From Ephemerocybe angulata (taxonomy: Eukaryota; Basidiomycota; Agaricomycetes; Agaricales; Psathyrellaceae): 64,000 bases of DNA. This document shows, piece after piece, positions 49,401-59,300 of this stretch. The DNA lies in assembly GCA_013368325.1 (NCBI GenBank), contig JAACJK010000166.1:124001-188000 (forward strand), read 5' to 3'. The notes beneath the pieces are model-generated. The model saw only the letters and a program-made list of their open reading frames with translations. It was not told the DNA's origin and searched no databases. How positions within the stretch are numbered: position 1 is the first letter of the stretch; each line of letters begins with the position of its first letter. The position numbers and the translations under genes are program-made.

Positions 49401-50850
49401 AAGGAAACAAGATTGTCGACTTGCCACCGAAGGAGGAGGTATTCGAATATCTGGAATTCACACCTATCGAACGGAAGTTCTACGACTCCATCTACCACAC
49501 AGCAAAGCGTAATTTTGACCAACTAGACGCTAAGGGTCTTCTTGGGAAGAACTACACCCACATCTTGGCCATGCTTATGAAGTAAGAATTTCTTTTGAAA
49601 CAAAACCTTGCATCTCATGAATTTGTTAGGCTACGCCGAGCTGTGCTTCATCCGAAACTGGTGATCACGGAGGACGACCAGCGGGCACTTTCGCCCTCTA
49701 AAGACGAGGTCATCGAAGTCGACGACTTTCTGCAAAAACTGGTTGACAACGAAGACCCTGATACAAAACCGAACGTCTTCGCCGAAAACTTTATGGAGAA
49801 GCTCATCAAAGAGGAGGTCGAAGAGTGCCCAATTTGCTTCAGTGAGATGGAGAACGGAGTGGTTGTTCCTGACTGTGTGCACCAGTTGTAAGCCCTCTCT
49901 TCGTCCCCCTCTAGTCCAGTCTTTCACCGGTTTATAGTTGTAAGGACTGCATCGTCTCACACATCGCAATATGCGAAGAGAAGGGACAAGTCCCGACTTG
50001 CCCCACCTGTGCAAGCGGTCATCTGCAGGCGAACACCCTTGTTGAGATTGTTCGGACAAAGAAGGAACAATTCAAGGAAAACGGCGAGCCCAGCTCTCAA
50101 CCTCCCAAGTCAGAAATAGTCCTCCGTCGAAACGATTTCCAGTCTTCGACAAAGCTCGAAGCTCTGATGCAAAACCTTCGAAAACTGCGCGATCAAGACC
50201 CCTGTTTTCGGGCCGTCGTCTTCTCGCAGTTTACGAGCTTCTTGGATCTCATCCAAGTCGCTCTCGAGCGAGACAAGTTCGACCATTACCGGTTCGATGG
50301 CACAATGGACATCAAGAAAAAGGCTTCTGCGATATCTGAATTCAAGGCCACTTCAAGGCGGCCTAAGATTCTTGTTATCAGCTTGAAGGCGGGTGGTGTC
50401 GGTCTGAACGTAGGTGTACCACTTTTCCTTGGACTAATCGCCTGCTAACTGATATATCTCTAGCTGACAAACGCAAACTACGTCTTCATGATGGATTGCT
50501 GGTGGAATGCAGCTACGGAAAACCAAGGTGTGTTCAGAGTGTCGGTTCTAGCAGTGGGACCCAAGCGCTTAAGCATTTCACTAGCTGTTGATCGTGTTCA
50601 CCGGATAGGACAAGAGAAAACTGTCTTCGTGAAGCACTTCATTGTGAGGCACACTCACCTTTTCTCGCTTAGCGTCCACCCGCTTATCTTCATTCCGCAG
50701 ATATCCAATACGATTGAGGGACGCATTCTCCAGATCCAAAAACGGAAGACGGCCATTGTTAATGAAGCATTCAAAGGAACGCGTGGTGCTGGGAAGACGA
50801 CAGACCCTGAGAGCATACAAAATCTCAAGATCATGTTTGGGGACAATTAG
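46499..50850 (+). CDS. RAD5: DNA repair helicase/E3 ubiquitin ligase RAD5
   Basis: A SWI/SNF helicase-RING protein that polyubiquitinates PCNA and remodels stalled forks in error-free damage tolerance. The start ATG 46499 (MSGNDSSVPDAPVSFFASSD) opens an acidic N terminus. A HIRAN domain follows (TPMYLGETIIANAWSNVSGK). The helicase N lobe has LTLRSYQKQALLWM, motif I GGILADEMGMGKT (built through two microexons), LIVAPTSLLAQWAEEL, LDEAHACKSRTSKTAKAVY and [20 protein letters not shown]. The RING is CPICFSEMENGVVVPDCVHQ..FCKDCI..CPTC. The C lobe has VVFSQFTSFLDLIQVAL, ISLKAGGVGLNLTNANYVFM and AVDRVHRIGQEKTVFVKHFI. It ends KIMFGDN. HIRAN, split helicase and inserted RING are the full RAD5 order. 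Over a dozen exons. Confidence 0.95.
48379..48383 (+). other. RAD5: 5-nt microexon of RAD5 (TGACG)
   Basis: Lies between acceptor TTCTCAG and donor GTTCGT. With the preceding exon ending GC at 48328 it gives GCT GAC G. Upstream intron 48329-48378 (50 nt) has a GCTGAC branch-like site; downstream intron is 48384-48454. Confidence 0.72.
48455..48457 (+). other. RAD5: 3-nt microexon of RAD5 (AAA)
   Basis: Lies between acceptor TTCCACAG and a perfect donor GTGAGT. Joined to the 5-nt exon before and TGGGCATGGGG after (from 48511), it yields GAC GAA ATG GGC ATG GGG, that is DEMGMG, the canonical SNF2 motif. The downstream intron is 48458-48510 (53 nt). Skipping it gives DVGMG instead, still in frame by chance. 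Confidence 0.62.
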
Positions 50851-51289
50851 ACACACTTTACGAACACTTCAACCTAAGTTATACCACCTAGACGATACGG
50901 CGCTTATATTTCGAATCTATACTATATCTATAACGCTTATCCTACAGACATTGGCGCTTTCTTATATAAATAGGCTTAGGCCTTAGGTTAAGAAGGGCCT
51001 TCCTCTCTAGCACACCGTGTGCTACCGTGTGCCTGAGGCACTGGGCGGTATCAGAGCGTCGAGATCACGTGGATAAATTGGTTGACGAGCCTGAGGCGCG
51101 CCGGTTGGCCGGATGAAATGAACTTCCAGCTTTGGCTTCTGAGTTCTACCACTTTCTAACGGCGCTTTGAAATCTGACCTCGCACTGTCGCACATCACAT
51201 CACTTGCTCGCCGCCTTAACCTGCGCGCAGCAAGGCCCATTGCAAAATCGAGCCTTATCAGTCGCAGTCCTCGCCAAAAATTCAAGCAA
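50851..51289. other. intergenic region with AT-rich island and palindrome
   Basis: After the RAD5 stop an AT-rich stretch of about 120 bp (50875-50990) runs into a segment AGGCTTAGGCCTTAGG and a perfect inverted repeat AGCACACCGTGTGCT at 51009-51023 (7-bp arms around one base). A CACGTG box at 51066-51071 precedes the RNase H1 gene. The island differs in composition from its surroundings and may be a repeat fragment. Confidence 0.5.
51066..51071. promoter_or_regulatory. CACGTG E-box upstream of RNase H1
   Basis: Context GAGATCACGTGGATAAA, 219 nt upstream of the start at 51290; eleven bases match the box upstream of the deubiquitinase gene exactly. Confidence 0.45.
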
Positions 51290-52788
51290 ATGCCTTCCAA
51301 GCCCAGCGGCGCGTTCTATGCTGTTAGGAAAGGCTTCCGTCCCGGGGTCTATTCATCCTGGTGAGTTACTGCACGTTGACTGCACGGCATTCTCTACCGT
51401 GAGTCTGACGGAACATCCAAGGGGGGATTGTGAGGACCAAACGAAGGGCTACAATAATGCAAAATACAAGAAGTTTCCAACAAGAGCGCAGGCCGAAGCA
51501 TTTGTGAGGGGTGATGATGAACCAGCTGGGGCTGCTGAATCGACTGCTGGGCGATCTGTTGGTCAACAAGCATCGGGCTCCGTCATCGTTTCCCCAGACG
51601 CGGACATCGAAGGCGACGTGGTTTATAGCGACGGGGCTTGCAAAGGAAACGGGCAGAGAGGTTCTGTCGCTGGTATAGGAGTGTGGTGGGGGCCAAATGA
51701 TGCTAGGTGTGTTATGTCCCTCCCCCATCCTGGTCGTTATATGACGGTCACAACTAGGAATATTGCCGAACGATGCCCTGGCGATCAAACGAACAATCGA
51801 GCAGAGCTCATCGTATGTGCACTCGTGCCTAGTTCAAAATCAGTATCTGACAGATACCAAGGCAATCTTACGAGTCCTCGAAGAGACCCCGGTCTCAAAG
51901 ACGCCCCTCTTGATCAAGACAGATTCTCAGTACTCTATTAAGTGTATGTGTCCTTCTGGCTTTCCCAAACCGACTCTGAATAGGCGCCGTAGGCTTCGAG
52001 CAGTGGATCAAGAACTGGAAGCGGAATGGGTGGAAAAACTCCAAGGGCGAGCCGGTGAAGAATGACGGAATCATTCGCCTCATCGAAGCGCACCTCGACA
52101 GACGTGGTAAATTTGGGCAGAAAGTTCGTTTCGCCTACGTTAAAGGGCATAGTGGGGACGTCGGTAACGATGGAGCGGACTATCAGGCCAACCTTGGCGC
52201 GATGATGCCCTTCGTGGCAGAGAGGGATTGGAAAGAAGATTTGGAAGAGTTACTGATGGATACGTTGTTGGAAGAGGCAGAGAGGGAAACCGCCCCTGCC
52301 CCACCGCCAGAAGCTCGGAAACGGTCTAGGTCTCCAGTGCAAGTAGCCCGGTCTTCAAACGCAGCAGGACCCTCCTTTTCACAACCACAGACCTCGAGGA
52401 CGCCAGCCAAAAGCTCAGCTGCGAGGTTTGCTGCGATTCAAGAAGCATTGAGCTCTCCTTCGCTGGACTTGGGTGAACCTCCTAAGAAAAAACGCGTCAT
52501 CACACCCCCTCCGAGTGTGAATCGCTCTGCTGCACTTCCAATTCATGCTGGTCCTTCGGGACAGCGCAGGAGAATGAGCACCTCATCACCTACAGCAACA
52601 ACTGAAAAGACGAAGTATCCAGTACGAGTACTTTACGCCATCCCCCCACTGGTCCCAGTGAAAAAGGAAGATATCAACCTCGATGTAAGCCCAGCCACTC
52701 TGCTCTTGTGAGTAGTTTCTTAACCGACATGTAGGATTATGCAGACTGCCTGCTTTCGGACGAGGATCTCATGGATGAGATATCTTAA
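51290..52788 (+). CDS. ribonuclease H1 with hybrid-binding domain
   Basis: Cleaves the RNA strand of RNA:DNA hybrids (R-loops, Okazaki primers) in nucleus and/or mitochondria. Exon 1 from ATG 51290 starts the hybrid-binding domain (SGAFYAVRKGFRPGVYSSW), which continues after an intron as GDCEDQTKGYNNAKYKKFPT RAQAEAFV. The catalytic domain has DVVYSDGACKGNGQRG (Asp), TNNRAELIAILRVLEE (Glu), LLIKTDSQYSIKCGFEQWI (Asp) and YVKGHSGDVGNDGAD (His and Asp): all four acidic residues are present. A C-terminal extension of about 200 disordered residues with KKKR-type basic motifs, plus a last small exon DYADCLLSDEDLMDEIS, goes beyond the usual enzyme. Adjacent to RAD5 on the same strand. Confidence 0.93.
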
Positions 52789-52875
52789 TCTTGGGCGCTA
52801 ACATCCTGTTTTGGTGAGATGCCCTGTTGGATCCCTGCGGTCCACCCTTTTCCTTGGCTGTAGCGTGGTATATTA

Positions 52876-54228
52876 TTATACGGTACTGGCAGCATTTACA
52901 CACGTTGTCCTCCTAGTAACTGTCCCGGATGCGCTCAGGGCTTCTGGGCGGGGGATTACCCGAAGATGTCTTTCCTTTGTGACTGACCCCTTGTTCAAGA
53001 TGGACCGAAGTCCCTCAATGGTGCGTTGTATAGCTACGTCTTCTAGCTCTGCCCCTTCTCTAGGAACAATGATATCTACCCATGACAAGTGTTTGAGTGT
53101 CGAAAGAAGACCGAGCACTTCCTGATAATTTGCGTGAGGGGCAACAAGATGGCGGGTCATGCTTCGACCTACCTCAGACAACGGTGCGTTGAGCTCCAAG
53201 ACTTCGATGTTGGGTATACCGTTCACGAGGCCTGAAGAGAAACAGCTTCATGTGAGCATGGTCATTTAAATCGAGAGCAAGGGTACCAACGTTTCATAGC
53301 ATTTGCGTTTTCTTCGCATCTGAACCCCCTCACTTCTGTGACTTGCTTGCAGTAGAGGCTGATCACTGTGACGAGCTTCTGTCCGGTACCCTGATTGCAC
53401 CAAACGGTCTCCGCTCCAGGACAGCATTTTAACAGCTCGTGGCACGTTCCGGGGATGACTACTGTGCGAACACTGGAAAGAGGGACAGTCGAGTCGAAGG
53501 CGGACTTGATGACTTTTGGCATCTGTGGGTTTGCATCAAGCACATGCACCGTCTGAAGATTTGGCATTAACCGTAGACATCGGGCGAAGGCTGGTAGGGA
53601 TTGCTCCATTTTGTGTCTGGTGAAAATGACATTTACCGTGCTGTAGCAAACAAATCAAAGGAAAACACGTCCCCCAGTTAGCATTGCATTTTAGGAGACC
53701 TATCAAGCGCCTGTGAGAAATTAATACGTACCTCACCCAAGCCGCAAGGTCTTTGTTGAGGAGTAGACCGTTACATTTTCGAAGCATAGCCTCCCCGATC
53801 GACTTGTGGAAAGGTTCCAGTGGCTGGGTCTGGGAGCCTGGCGTTCTCGAAGGGAAGCATATATCGAGGCTCTCCCAGAGAATGGGATGGAAGAATCCTC
53901 GGTAATCTGAACACGTCTCGCTTAGTGCTCGCAACGTGTCTTTTCGCTCGAGAAATGAAAGGGGAACGCCCCCGTTCACTAGGACGATCTCCGAGCGTCG
54001 CTTTCTTGAGAGCCTTTCCCCTGTTCTTCGCCCCGGCGGGATAGCTATTGTACCATCAATAGATGGAAAGTAGGAAAGGATCTCGAGCCTTAGTTCCAGG
54101 GGGAATCTGCCGAGGCCTTTGTCGCTATTCAAAAAAGGTGGTCGAATCGAGCTGGAAGGCGGATCTCGAGCAGGACGAGCAGTCGCCTCGTCGAGGGTTG
54201 GAGACCTGGAACGCTTGGAGGAAGCCAT
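52876..54228 (-). CDS. F-box-like protein
   Basis: The start at 54228 gives MASSKRSRSPTLDEATARPA. The F-box region is GRFPLELRLEILSYFPSIDG, interrupted by an insertion, then LRALSETCSDYRGFFHPILW ESL. The second exon (TVNVIFTRHKMEQSLPAFAR and CLRLMPNLQTVHVLDANPQM) and third (NGIPNIEVLELNAPLSEVGR) look like LRR strands. The stop is a TAA at 52876-52878. About 400 residues in three exons; the intron at 53634-53744 region could also be spliced slightly longer. Tail to tail with RNase H1, only 87 bp between stops. Substrate unknown. Confidence 0.72.
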
Positions 54229-54543
54229 GGCGGAGAAGGTAAGGAAAGGAGTGCTGGGCGTTAGCTTATAAGGGCGGCCTAATAGCCCGGGTAACCCCTT
54301 TGACTTGGAAGTCGCCGGGCGCTAATATCAGCGCTTCTTATAACACAAATTCAATTAACTTGGAACCCGTGCAAATATCCGGGAGTGGCTGCATACCCGT
54401 CTCCAATCGCTTAATGCAATGAACGGATCTTTATTAGGTGCAGGCAACACAGAAATTGGCGGAAGACGATTACAGGACGGAACACGGTGCAGATGAAAGT
54501 CTATGTACAGCCGAAGGAAACTCTCGTGTTGCGGATCTCAATT
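54229..54543. other. intergenic region
   Basis: Promoter side of the F-box gene. GCGCTAATATCAGCGC at 54319-54334 is a small inverted repeat (5-bp arms). Nothing else seen. Confidence 0.45.
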
Positions 54544-55408
54544 TTACTCGGAAGCACTAGGAACAGTATTGACAGGGACGGGGGTGTTGGGGGGTCCAGA
54601 CGGCACCCCAGGCGAGGTAGGTTCAGAAGCAGGGGCGGTGGATAAGTAGTCCGGGTTTTGAGTGGGAGCAGCCTCCTGTGCCTCGGCGACAGTCGTCGTC
54701 GGCGAAATGAGGAAGGAGCCGCTGTCGGATGCCTCTCCTGCAGCAGCTGGCTGCGGGGCAGCGCTGGGGGTAGGGCTGGGGGTAGGGCCGGGGAAGGGAA
54801 GGGCAGAGCCCGAAGGGTTGGCACCTGGGTCGTTGGGGTTGCCGCCGGGGCCAGAGTCGACTTCCTGAGCCCCGGCGATGTTCTGCAAGGGTGCCCCTCC
54901 TGGGATGGGCAAACCACTTGGGAGAGGGGGAAGACCTGACATAGGGGCACCAGTTGGGATGATCCCAGCCAGGGCGCTCGAGACGGTGCCAATGGCATCT
55001 TGGAGCCTGGCCATAGCCGCCGGATCTGAGTCCGCTCCTTGTGCATTTGGGTCGTTGCCGCTAGGCGCACACTGACTAACGAGCAATGGTTTGAGAAGTG
55101 GGCCGACAACAGGGAGGTTGCCAAGGATGTCGGATAGGATGGGGATGTCTCGCGCTTCTAGTTCGGAATCTAGGAAGGAGTGAGGATCGGATTCATGTGC
55201 ATCGGAAAGGAGAGAAGTGAAGCATACCCGAGTCTCTTTCCATCATGCTGTTGTCTGCCCGCTCCTCGTTCTCCATAGCTTGTCCAGCATGTTGAAGTGA
55301 TCCATCATGTCCGGTGTTAGGATCGCCTGTAGGTGCTGCAAGCGATGCTGAGGATGAGGAAATGGCCAGCGTCGCGAGGATGATAGAACCGCTCGTAGGG
55401 ATCTTCAT
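54544..55408 (-). CDS. secreted Pro/Ser/Ala-rich protein
   Basis: The start at 55406-55408 gives a clear signal peptide, MKIPTSGSIILATLAISSSS followed by ASLAAPTG. One intron at about 55171-55229 joins MMERDS to DSELEARDIPILSDILGNL. A short hydrophobic segment (LPVVGPLLKPLLVSQCAPSG) is followed by a 150-residue Gly/Pro/Ser/Ala-rich, low-complexity tail ending PVNTVPSASE. Only one cysteine is visible in the tail region, so it is not a typical small cysteine-rich effector. About 265 residues. No GPI-type hydrophobic C terminus. Likely a cell-wall or extracellular protein; function unknown. Confidence 0.72.
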
Positions 55409-56401
55409 CGTAGAAGAATTTTTGGAAGGCTGGTATCTGTCGCAAGGGCTGCCAGGCTTTGCCAACAAGGTATGAATGAGTGTTCGAGGAAGACGGCGAA
55501 TTCTTGTCTGAGCTGGAAAGGGCGAGACTATATACAGGGCATTAGGAGATATCGCAAAAGCCTGGTCGAAGCTGCAATAGGGTGCTTTGCGAGCATTACC
55601 GAGGCAGGCAGGACTTGAATGCACTGCTGAGACTCTCGGTATGAAAATCCAGCCGATCTAGAAAGGGGCATCCAGGTAGTTGGTAAAGAATATGTCATTG
55701 GTCGTCTTCGATAGCCAAGCACTAGTAAGCCGTCCTCCCCCGACCCTCCATCTCCCAAAGCTCGCTATCATCTCGAAATGTCCGCCTCCTACGCGACAGG
55801 CTGCCTCTGTCATACTGAGATCCAAGTTTGAGATACTCCCACAAGGTGGAGAGGAGTTCGAGAACTGAGGTTCCAAGGCAGGAAGAGAGGAGACACCAGA
55901 ATAAGGCAGCAGCTCTGCGAATCATGAGTACGACTGACAGCCAAGGCCTGTTGCGCGAGCACTCACATTACAACACCTAATAACACGAGCATGAGCACTA
56001 AACTGGCAAACTCATCGTCGTTAACAGCCATCCGTGCCCGTCACAGTGGTCAAGACCCAAGTACGACGATCCGGGTTGGCGTGATGATGGCGTTGAGACG
56101 TCGGAGCTCGAACACTAAAGCCTCCTCAGGACAGAGAACAGGGAAAGCAAAGTATCACGCCTCCCTGGATTCACCCCTCTTTTTCAGGTTCGGTGGGCTA
56201 TCTCAAGCTCAAGGCTGCACAAGGTATTTATTGCATTCGATGTCCAGGATGCAACCAGAGGCCTGGTTACCCGGAATAACGGTATCGGGATTCGGGACTT
56301 GAAATTGCCTTGGCTCCGATGAGCTTGCCGTTGTTTTGGGTGGCATCCGTAGAATGGGGCATCCGTTGATAGCTATGTTGGTCCAGACACACCGCCCCCG
56401 T

Positions 56402-56420
56402 GAGGATGATGGTCATCCTC
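56402..56420. repeat. inverted repeat, 8-bp arms
   Basis: GAGGATGA and TCATCCTC flank the 3-nt loop TGG. GAGGATGAT occurs a second time at 56427-56435. Confidence 0.75.
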
Positions 56421-56478
56421 GCCCGCGAGGATGATTATGTAAGCTGTAAATAATGCCCACGCTAGATCAAACCTGCTG

Positions 56479-56505
56479 TGTGCCACGCCTGAACGGCGTG
56501 GCACA
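56479..56505. repeat. inverted repeat, 11-bp perfect stem
   Basis: TGTGCCACGCC and GGCGTGGCACA are separated by TGAAC. No U-tract follows, and the setting is eukaryotic, so it is recorded as a hairpin or palindrome of unknown role. Confidence 0.8.
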
Positions 56506-56699
56506 GCTCTTTCAACATCCCAATCCGCTCAGTGCACCTCGGATATCCAGAGCCTAGGAGGAGGAGAAAGAGGGCAGGAGGCTTTTAGATCTTATAGTTC
56601 CTTATCCCTGGCCGTTACGTCCACCCCTTTCTTTTCCAATATGGATATCGAGCGCAGTGCGTCCGCCCACCAATGTCTGTGTAGAGATTACTCCCAGAT

Positions 56700-59000
56700 T
56701 TCAGAATGTGTTTCTTGCGTAACGAGTGTTTATCCATCCTGTGGTTCTACAGCCATTCCCACCGCGCATACCTCGCCAGTCGGTTCCCTGCATCACGAGT
56801 GGCTCTGGTGGATGATTGCAGGTGTCCCGCTGCCCGAAAGCAACCATTGTATCGGCAGACATCGCACCGCCCAAATCACCTCTGCATTGCTTCAGTAGGA
56901 GGTGGTCATCCGACGAGTGCTTCTGGAAGCAAGGTACGCGCGAAATCTGACTTGCATTTCCTGTGGAGGCATCGGTGTTATCGCAGGTGGGTCCGCCACC
57001 CCGAAACAGTGCGCCAGTGTTGACCGTCCATCCATTCCTTCTACAGACAACGCACGGCCCAAACCAGTCCTGCAATGCTTCAGTAAGCGGTGGTCATCCA
57101 ACGAGTGCTTCTGGAAGCAAAGAACGATCGAAATGTGACCTACATTTCCTCTGGAGGCATCGGTATTATCGCAGGTGGGTCCGGAGCCCCGAAACAGTGC
57201 GCCAGGGTTGACCGTCCATCCATTCCTTCTACAGACATCGCACCACCAAAATCACCTCTTCATTGCTTCAGTAAGAGGTGGTCATCCACCGAGAGCTTCT
57301 GGAATCAAAGGACGGGCGAAATGTGAGGTGCATTTCCTCTGGAGGCATCGGTATTAAGGTCCCGTCCTTTCCTTCTACAGACATCGCACCGCCCAAATCA
57401 CCTCTGCATTACTTCAGTAAGCGGTGGTCATCCAACGAGTGCTTCTAGAAGCAAAGGACGGGCGAAATGTGACCTGCATTTCCTCTGGAGGCATCGGTAT
57501 TAAGGTCACGTCCCTTGCTTCTACAGACATCGCACCGCCCAAACCACCTCTGCATTGCTTCAGTAAACGGTGGTCGTCCGACGAGTGCTTCTGGAGGCGA
57601 AGAACGGGCGAAATGTGACCTACATTTCCTCTGGAGGCATCGGTATTATCGCAGGTGGGTCCGCCGCCCCGAACCAGTGCGCCAGTGTTAATCCTCCTTC
57701 CATTGCTTCTACAGACATCGCACCGCCCAAACCACCTCTGCATTGTTTCAGTAAGCGATGGTCATCCAACGAGTGCTTCTGGAAGCAAAGGACGGGCGAA
57801 ATGTGACCTGCATTTCCTCTGGAGGCATCGGTATTAAGGTCCCGTCCCTTGCTTCTACAGACATCGCACCGCCCAAACCACCTCTGCATTGCTTCAGTAA
57901 GCGGTGGTCGTCCGACGAGTGCTTCTGGAGGCGAAGAACGGGCGAAATGTGACCTACATTTCCTTTGGAGGCATCGGTATTATCGCAGGTGGGTCCGCCG
58001 CCCCGAAACAGTGCGCCAGTGTTAACCCTCCTTCCATTGCTTCTACAGACATCGCACCGCCCAAACCACCTCTGCATTGTTTCAGTAAGCGGTGGTCATC
58101 CAACGAGAGCTTCTGGAATCAAAGGACGGGCGAAATGTGACGTGCATTTCCTCTGGAGGCATCGGTATTAACCGTTGTTCCTAGAGACATTGTACAACCC
58201 AAACCACCCTTGCGATGCTTCTGAAAGCACCGCCCGGCCGCAACGCACGGCCCAAACCAGGCCTGCAATGCTTCGGTAAGGGGCGGTCACCCGACGAGGA
58301 GTTCTGGAAGCAACCCACCGACGAAATGTGACCTGCGTTTGTTCTGGAGGCATCGGTATTGTCGCAGGTGGGTCCGCCGCTCCGAAACAGTGCGCCAGTG
58401 GTGACCCTCCTTCCATTGCTTCTACAGACATCGCACCGCCCAAATCAACTCTGCATTGCTTCAGTAAAAGGTGGTCATCCAACGAGACGTTCTGGAAGCA
58501 ATGCGCTGACGAAAAGCGACATGTGTTTCCTCTGGAGGCGTCGATGATTGCAGTGTACACCGCCTGGCCGTTGCTTCAGCAGACAGTGCACGGCCCAAAC
58601 CAATCCTGCGATGCTTCGGTAAGGGGCGGTTACCCAACGAGACGTTCTGGAAGCAACCCACCAACGAAATGTGACTTGCGATTCCTCTGGAGGCATCGAT
58701 AATTACCGCAGGTGGGTTGGCCGCCCCAGAACAGTGTGCCAGTGAACCGTTGTTTCTAGAGACATTGTGCCACTCAAACCGCCCATGCAATGCTTCTGTA
58801 AGAGTTGTTAATCCGACGAAAGGTTCTGGAAGCAACTTTCCGATGAAATGTGGCCTGCGTTTGCTCTGGAGGCATTGATTAATACCACAGGTGGGACGGC
58901 CGCCCCGAAACAGTGTGCCACTGCTGACCACACAACCGTTGTTCCTACAGACATCGTACTACACAAACCACTGCTGCAATGCTTCTCTAAGAGGCGGGCG
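56700..59000. repeat. tandem array of 188/146-nt non-coding units
   Basis: Using the anchor (C/T)TTCAGTAAG..GGTGGTCATCC, unit starts fall at 56890, 57078, 57266, 57412, 57558, 57746, 57892, 58080, 58218, 58271, 58459, 58614, 58793 and 58982. Spacings are mainly 188 or 146 nt. The short form lacks a 42-nt net segment including CGCAGGTGGGTCCGCCGCC. A degenerate unit precedes the first anchor (from about 56700) and the right end decays. Each unit contains TTCTACAGACATCGCACC, TGCATTGCTTCAGTAAG, the palindrome TGCTTCTGGAAGCA and TTTCCTCTGGAGGCATCGG. Neither 188 nor 146 is a multiple of three and stops recur, so the array does not code for a repeat protein. Confidence 0.92.
57412..58079. repeat. 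334-nt higher-order duplication inside the array
   Basis: A 146-nt plus 188-nt pair (57412-57745) is followed by a near-identical second pair (57746-58079). This is the most homogeneous part of the array. Confidence 0.85.
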
Positions 59001-59300
59001 CTTGCTTTTGTATCAACTAGTCATGCATTTGTATGGCTGGTTCTGTCCAATGTTTCTGTAGACATTGGAATCCTTATTATTATCTGACTTTCAGCTCACG
59101 GGTCTGTGTACCGTTCTGTGCTGACCCCTTCCGTGTCACGGAGACCCGCCGACAAATGTCGTGTGCCTCGTCGAGCATCGCCGAGAGGGGCTGCCAGATG
59201 GGGCGTGGGAAACCTTGAATTGCACCCATTGTACGCGCGACACTTCCCGTCTCCCTCCCACTTCACTCCCTACGTTTCACTCCTACCTGTCCCATCCCCG

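Larger units (their letters stand above)
55409..56699. other. intergenic region with hairpins
   Basis: Upstream region of the secreted protein gene. No gene seen. Two good inverted repeats lie near its right end at 56402-56420 and 56479-56505, just before the tandem array. Confidence 0.5.

Noticed and set aside
56479..56505. Rho-independent-type terminator
   Set aside because: The stem is strong but no T-tract follows and such terminators do not apply to a nuclear fungal genome.
56902..58702. Repeated 60-130-codon open frames on both strands in the array
   Set aside because: Unit lengths 188 and 146 are not multiples of three, every frame meets stops within about one to two units, and both strands look alike; the array is non-coding.
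56700..59000. CRISPR-like array
   Set aside because: Units are long, directly abutting and without unique spacers, and the genome is eukaryotic.
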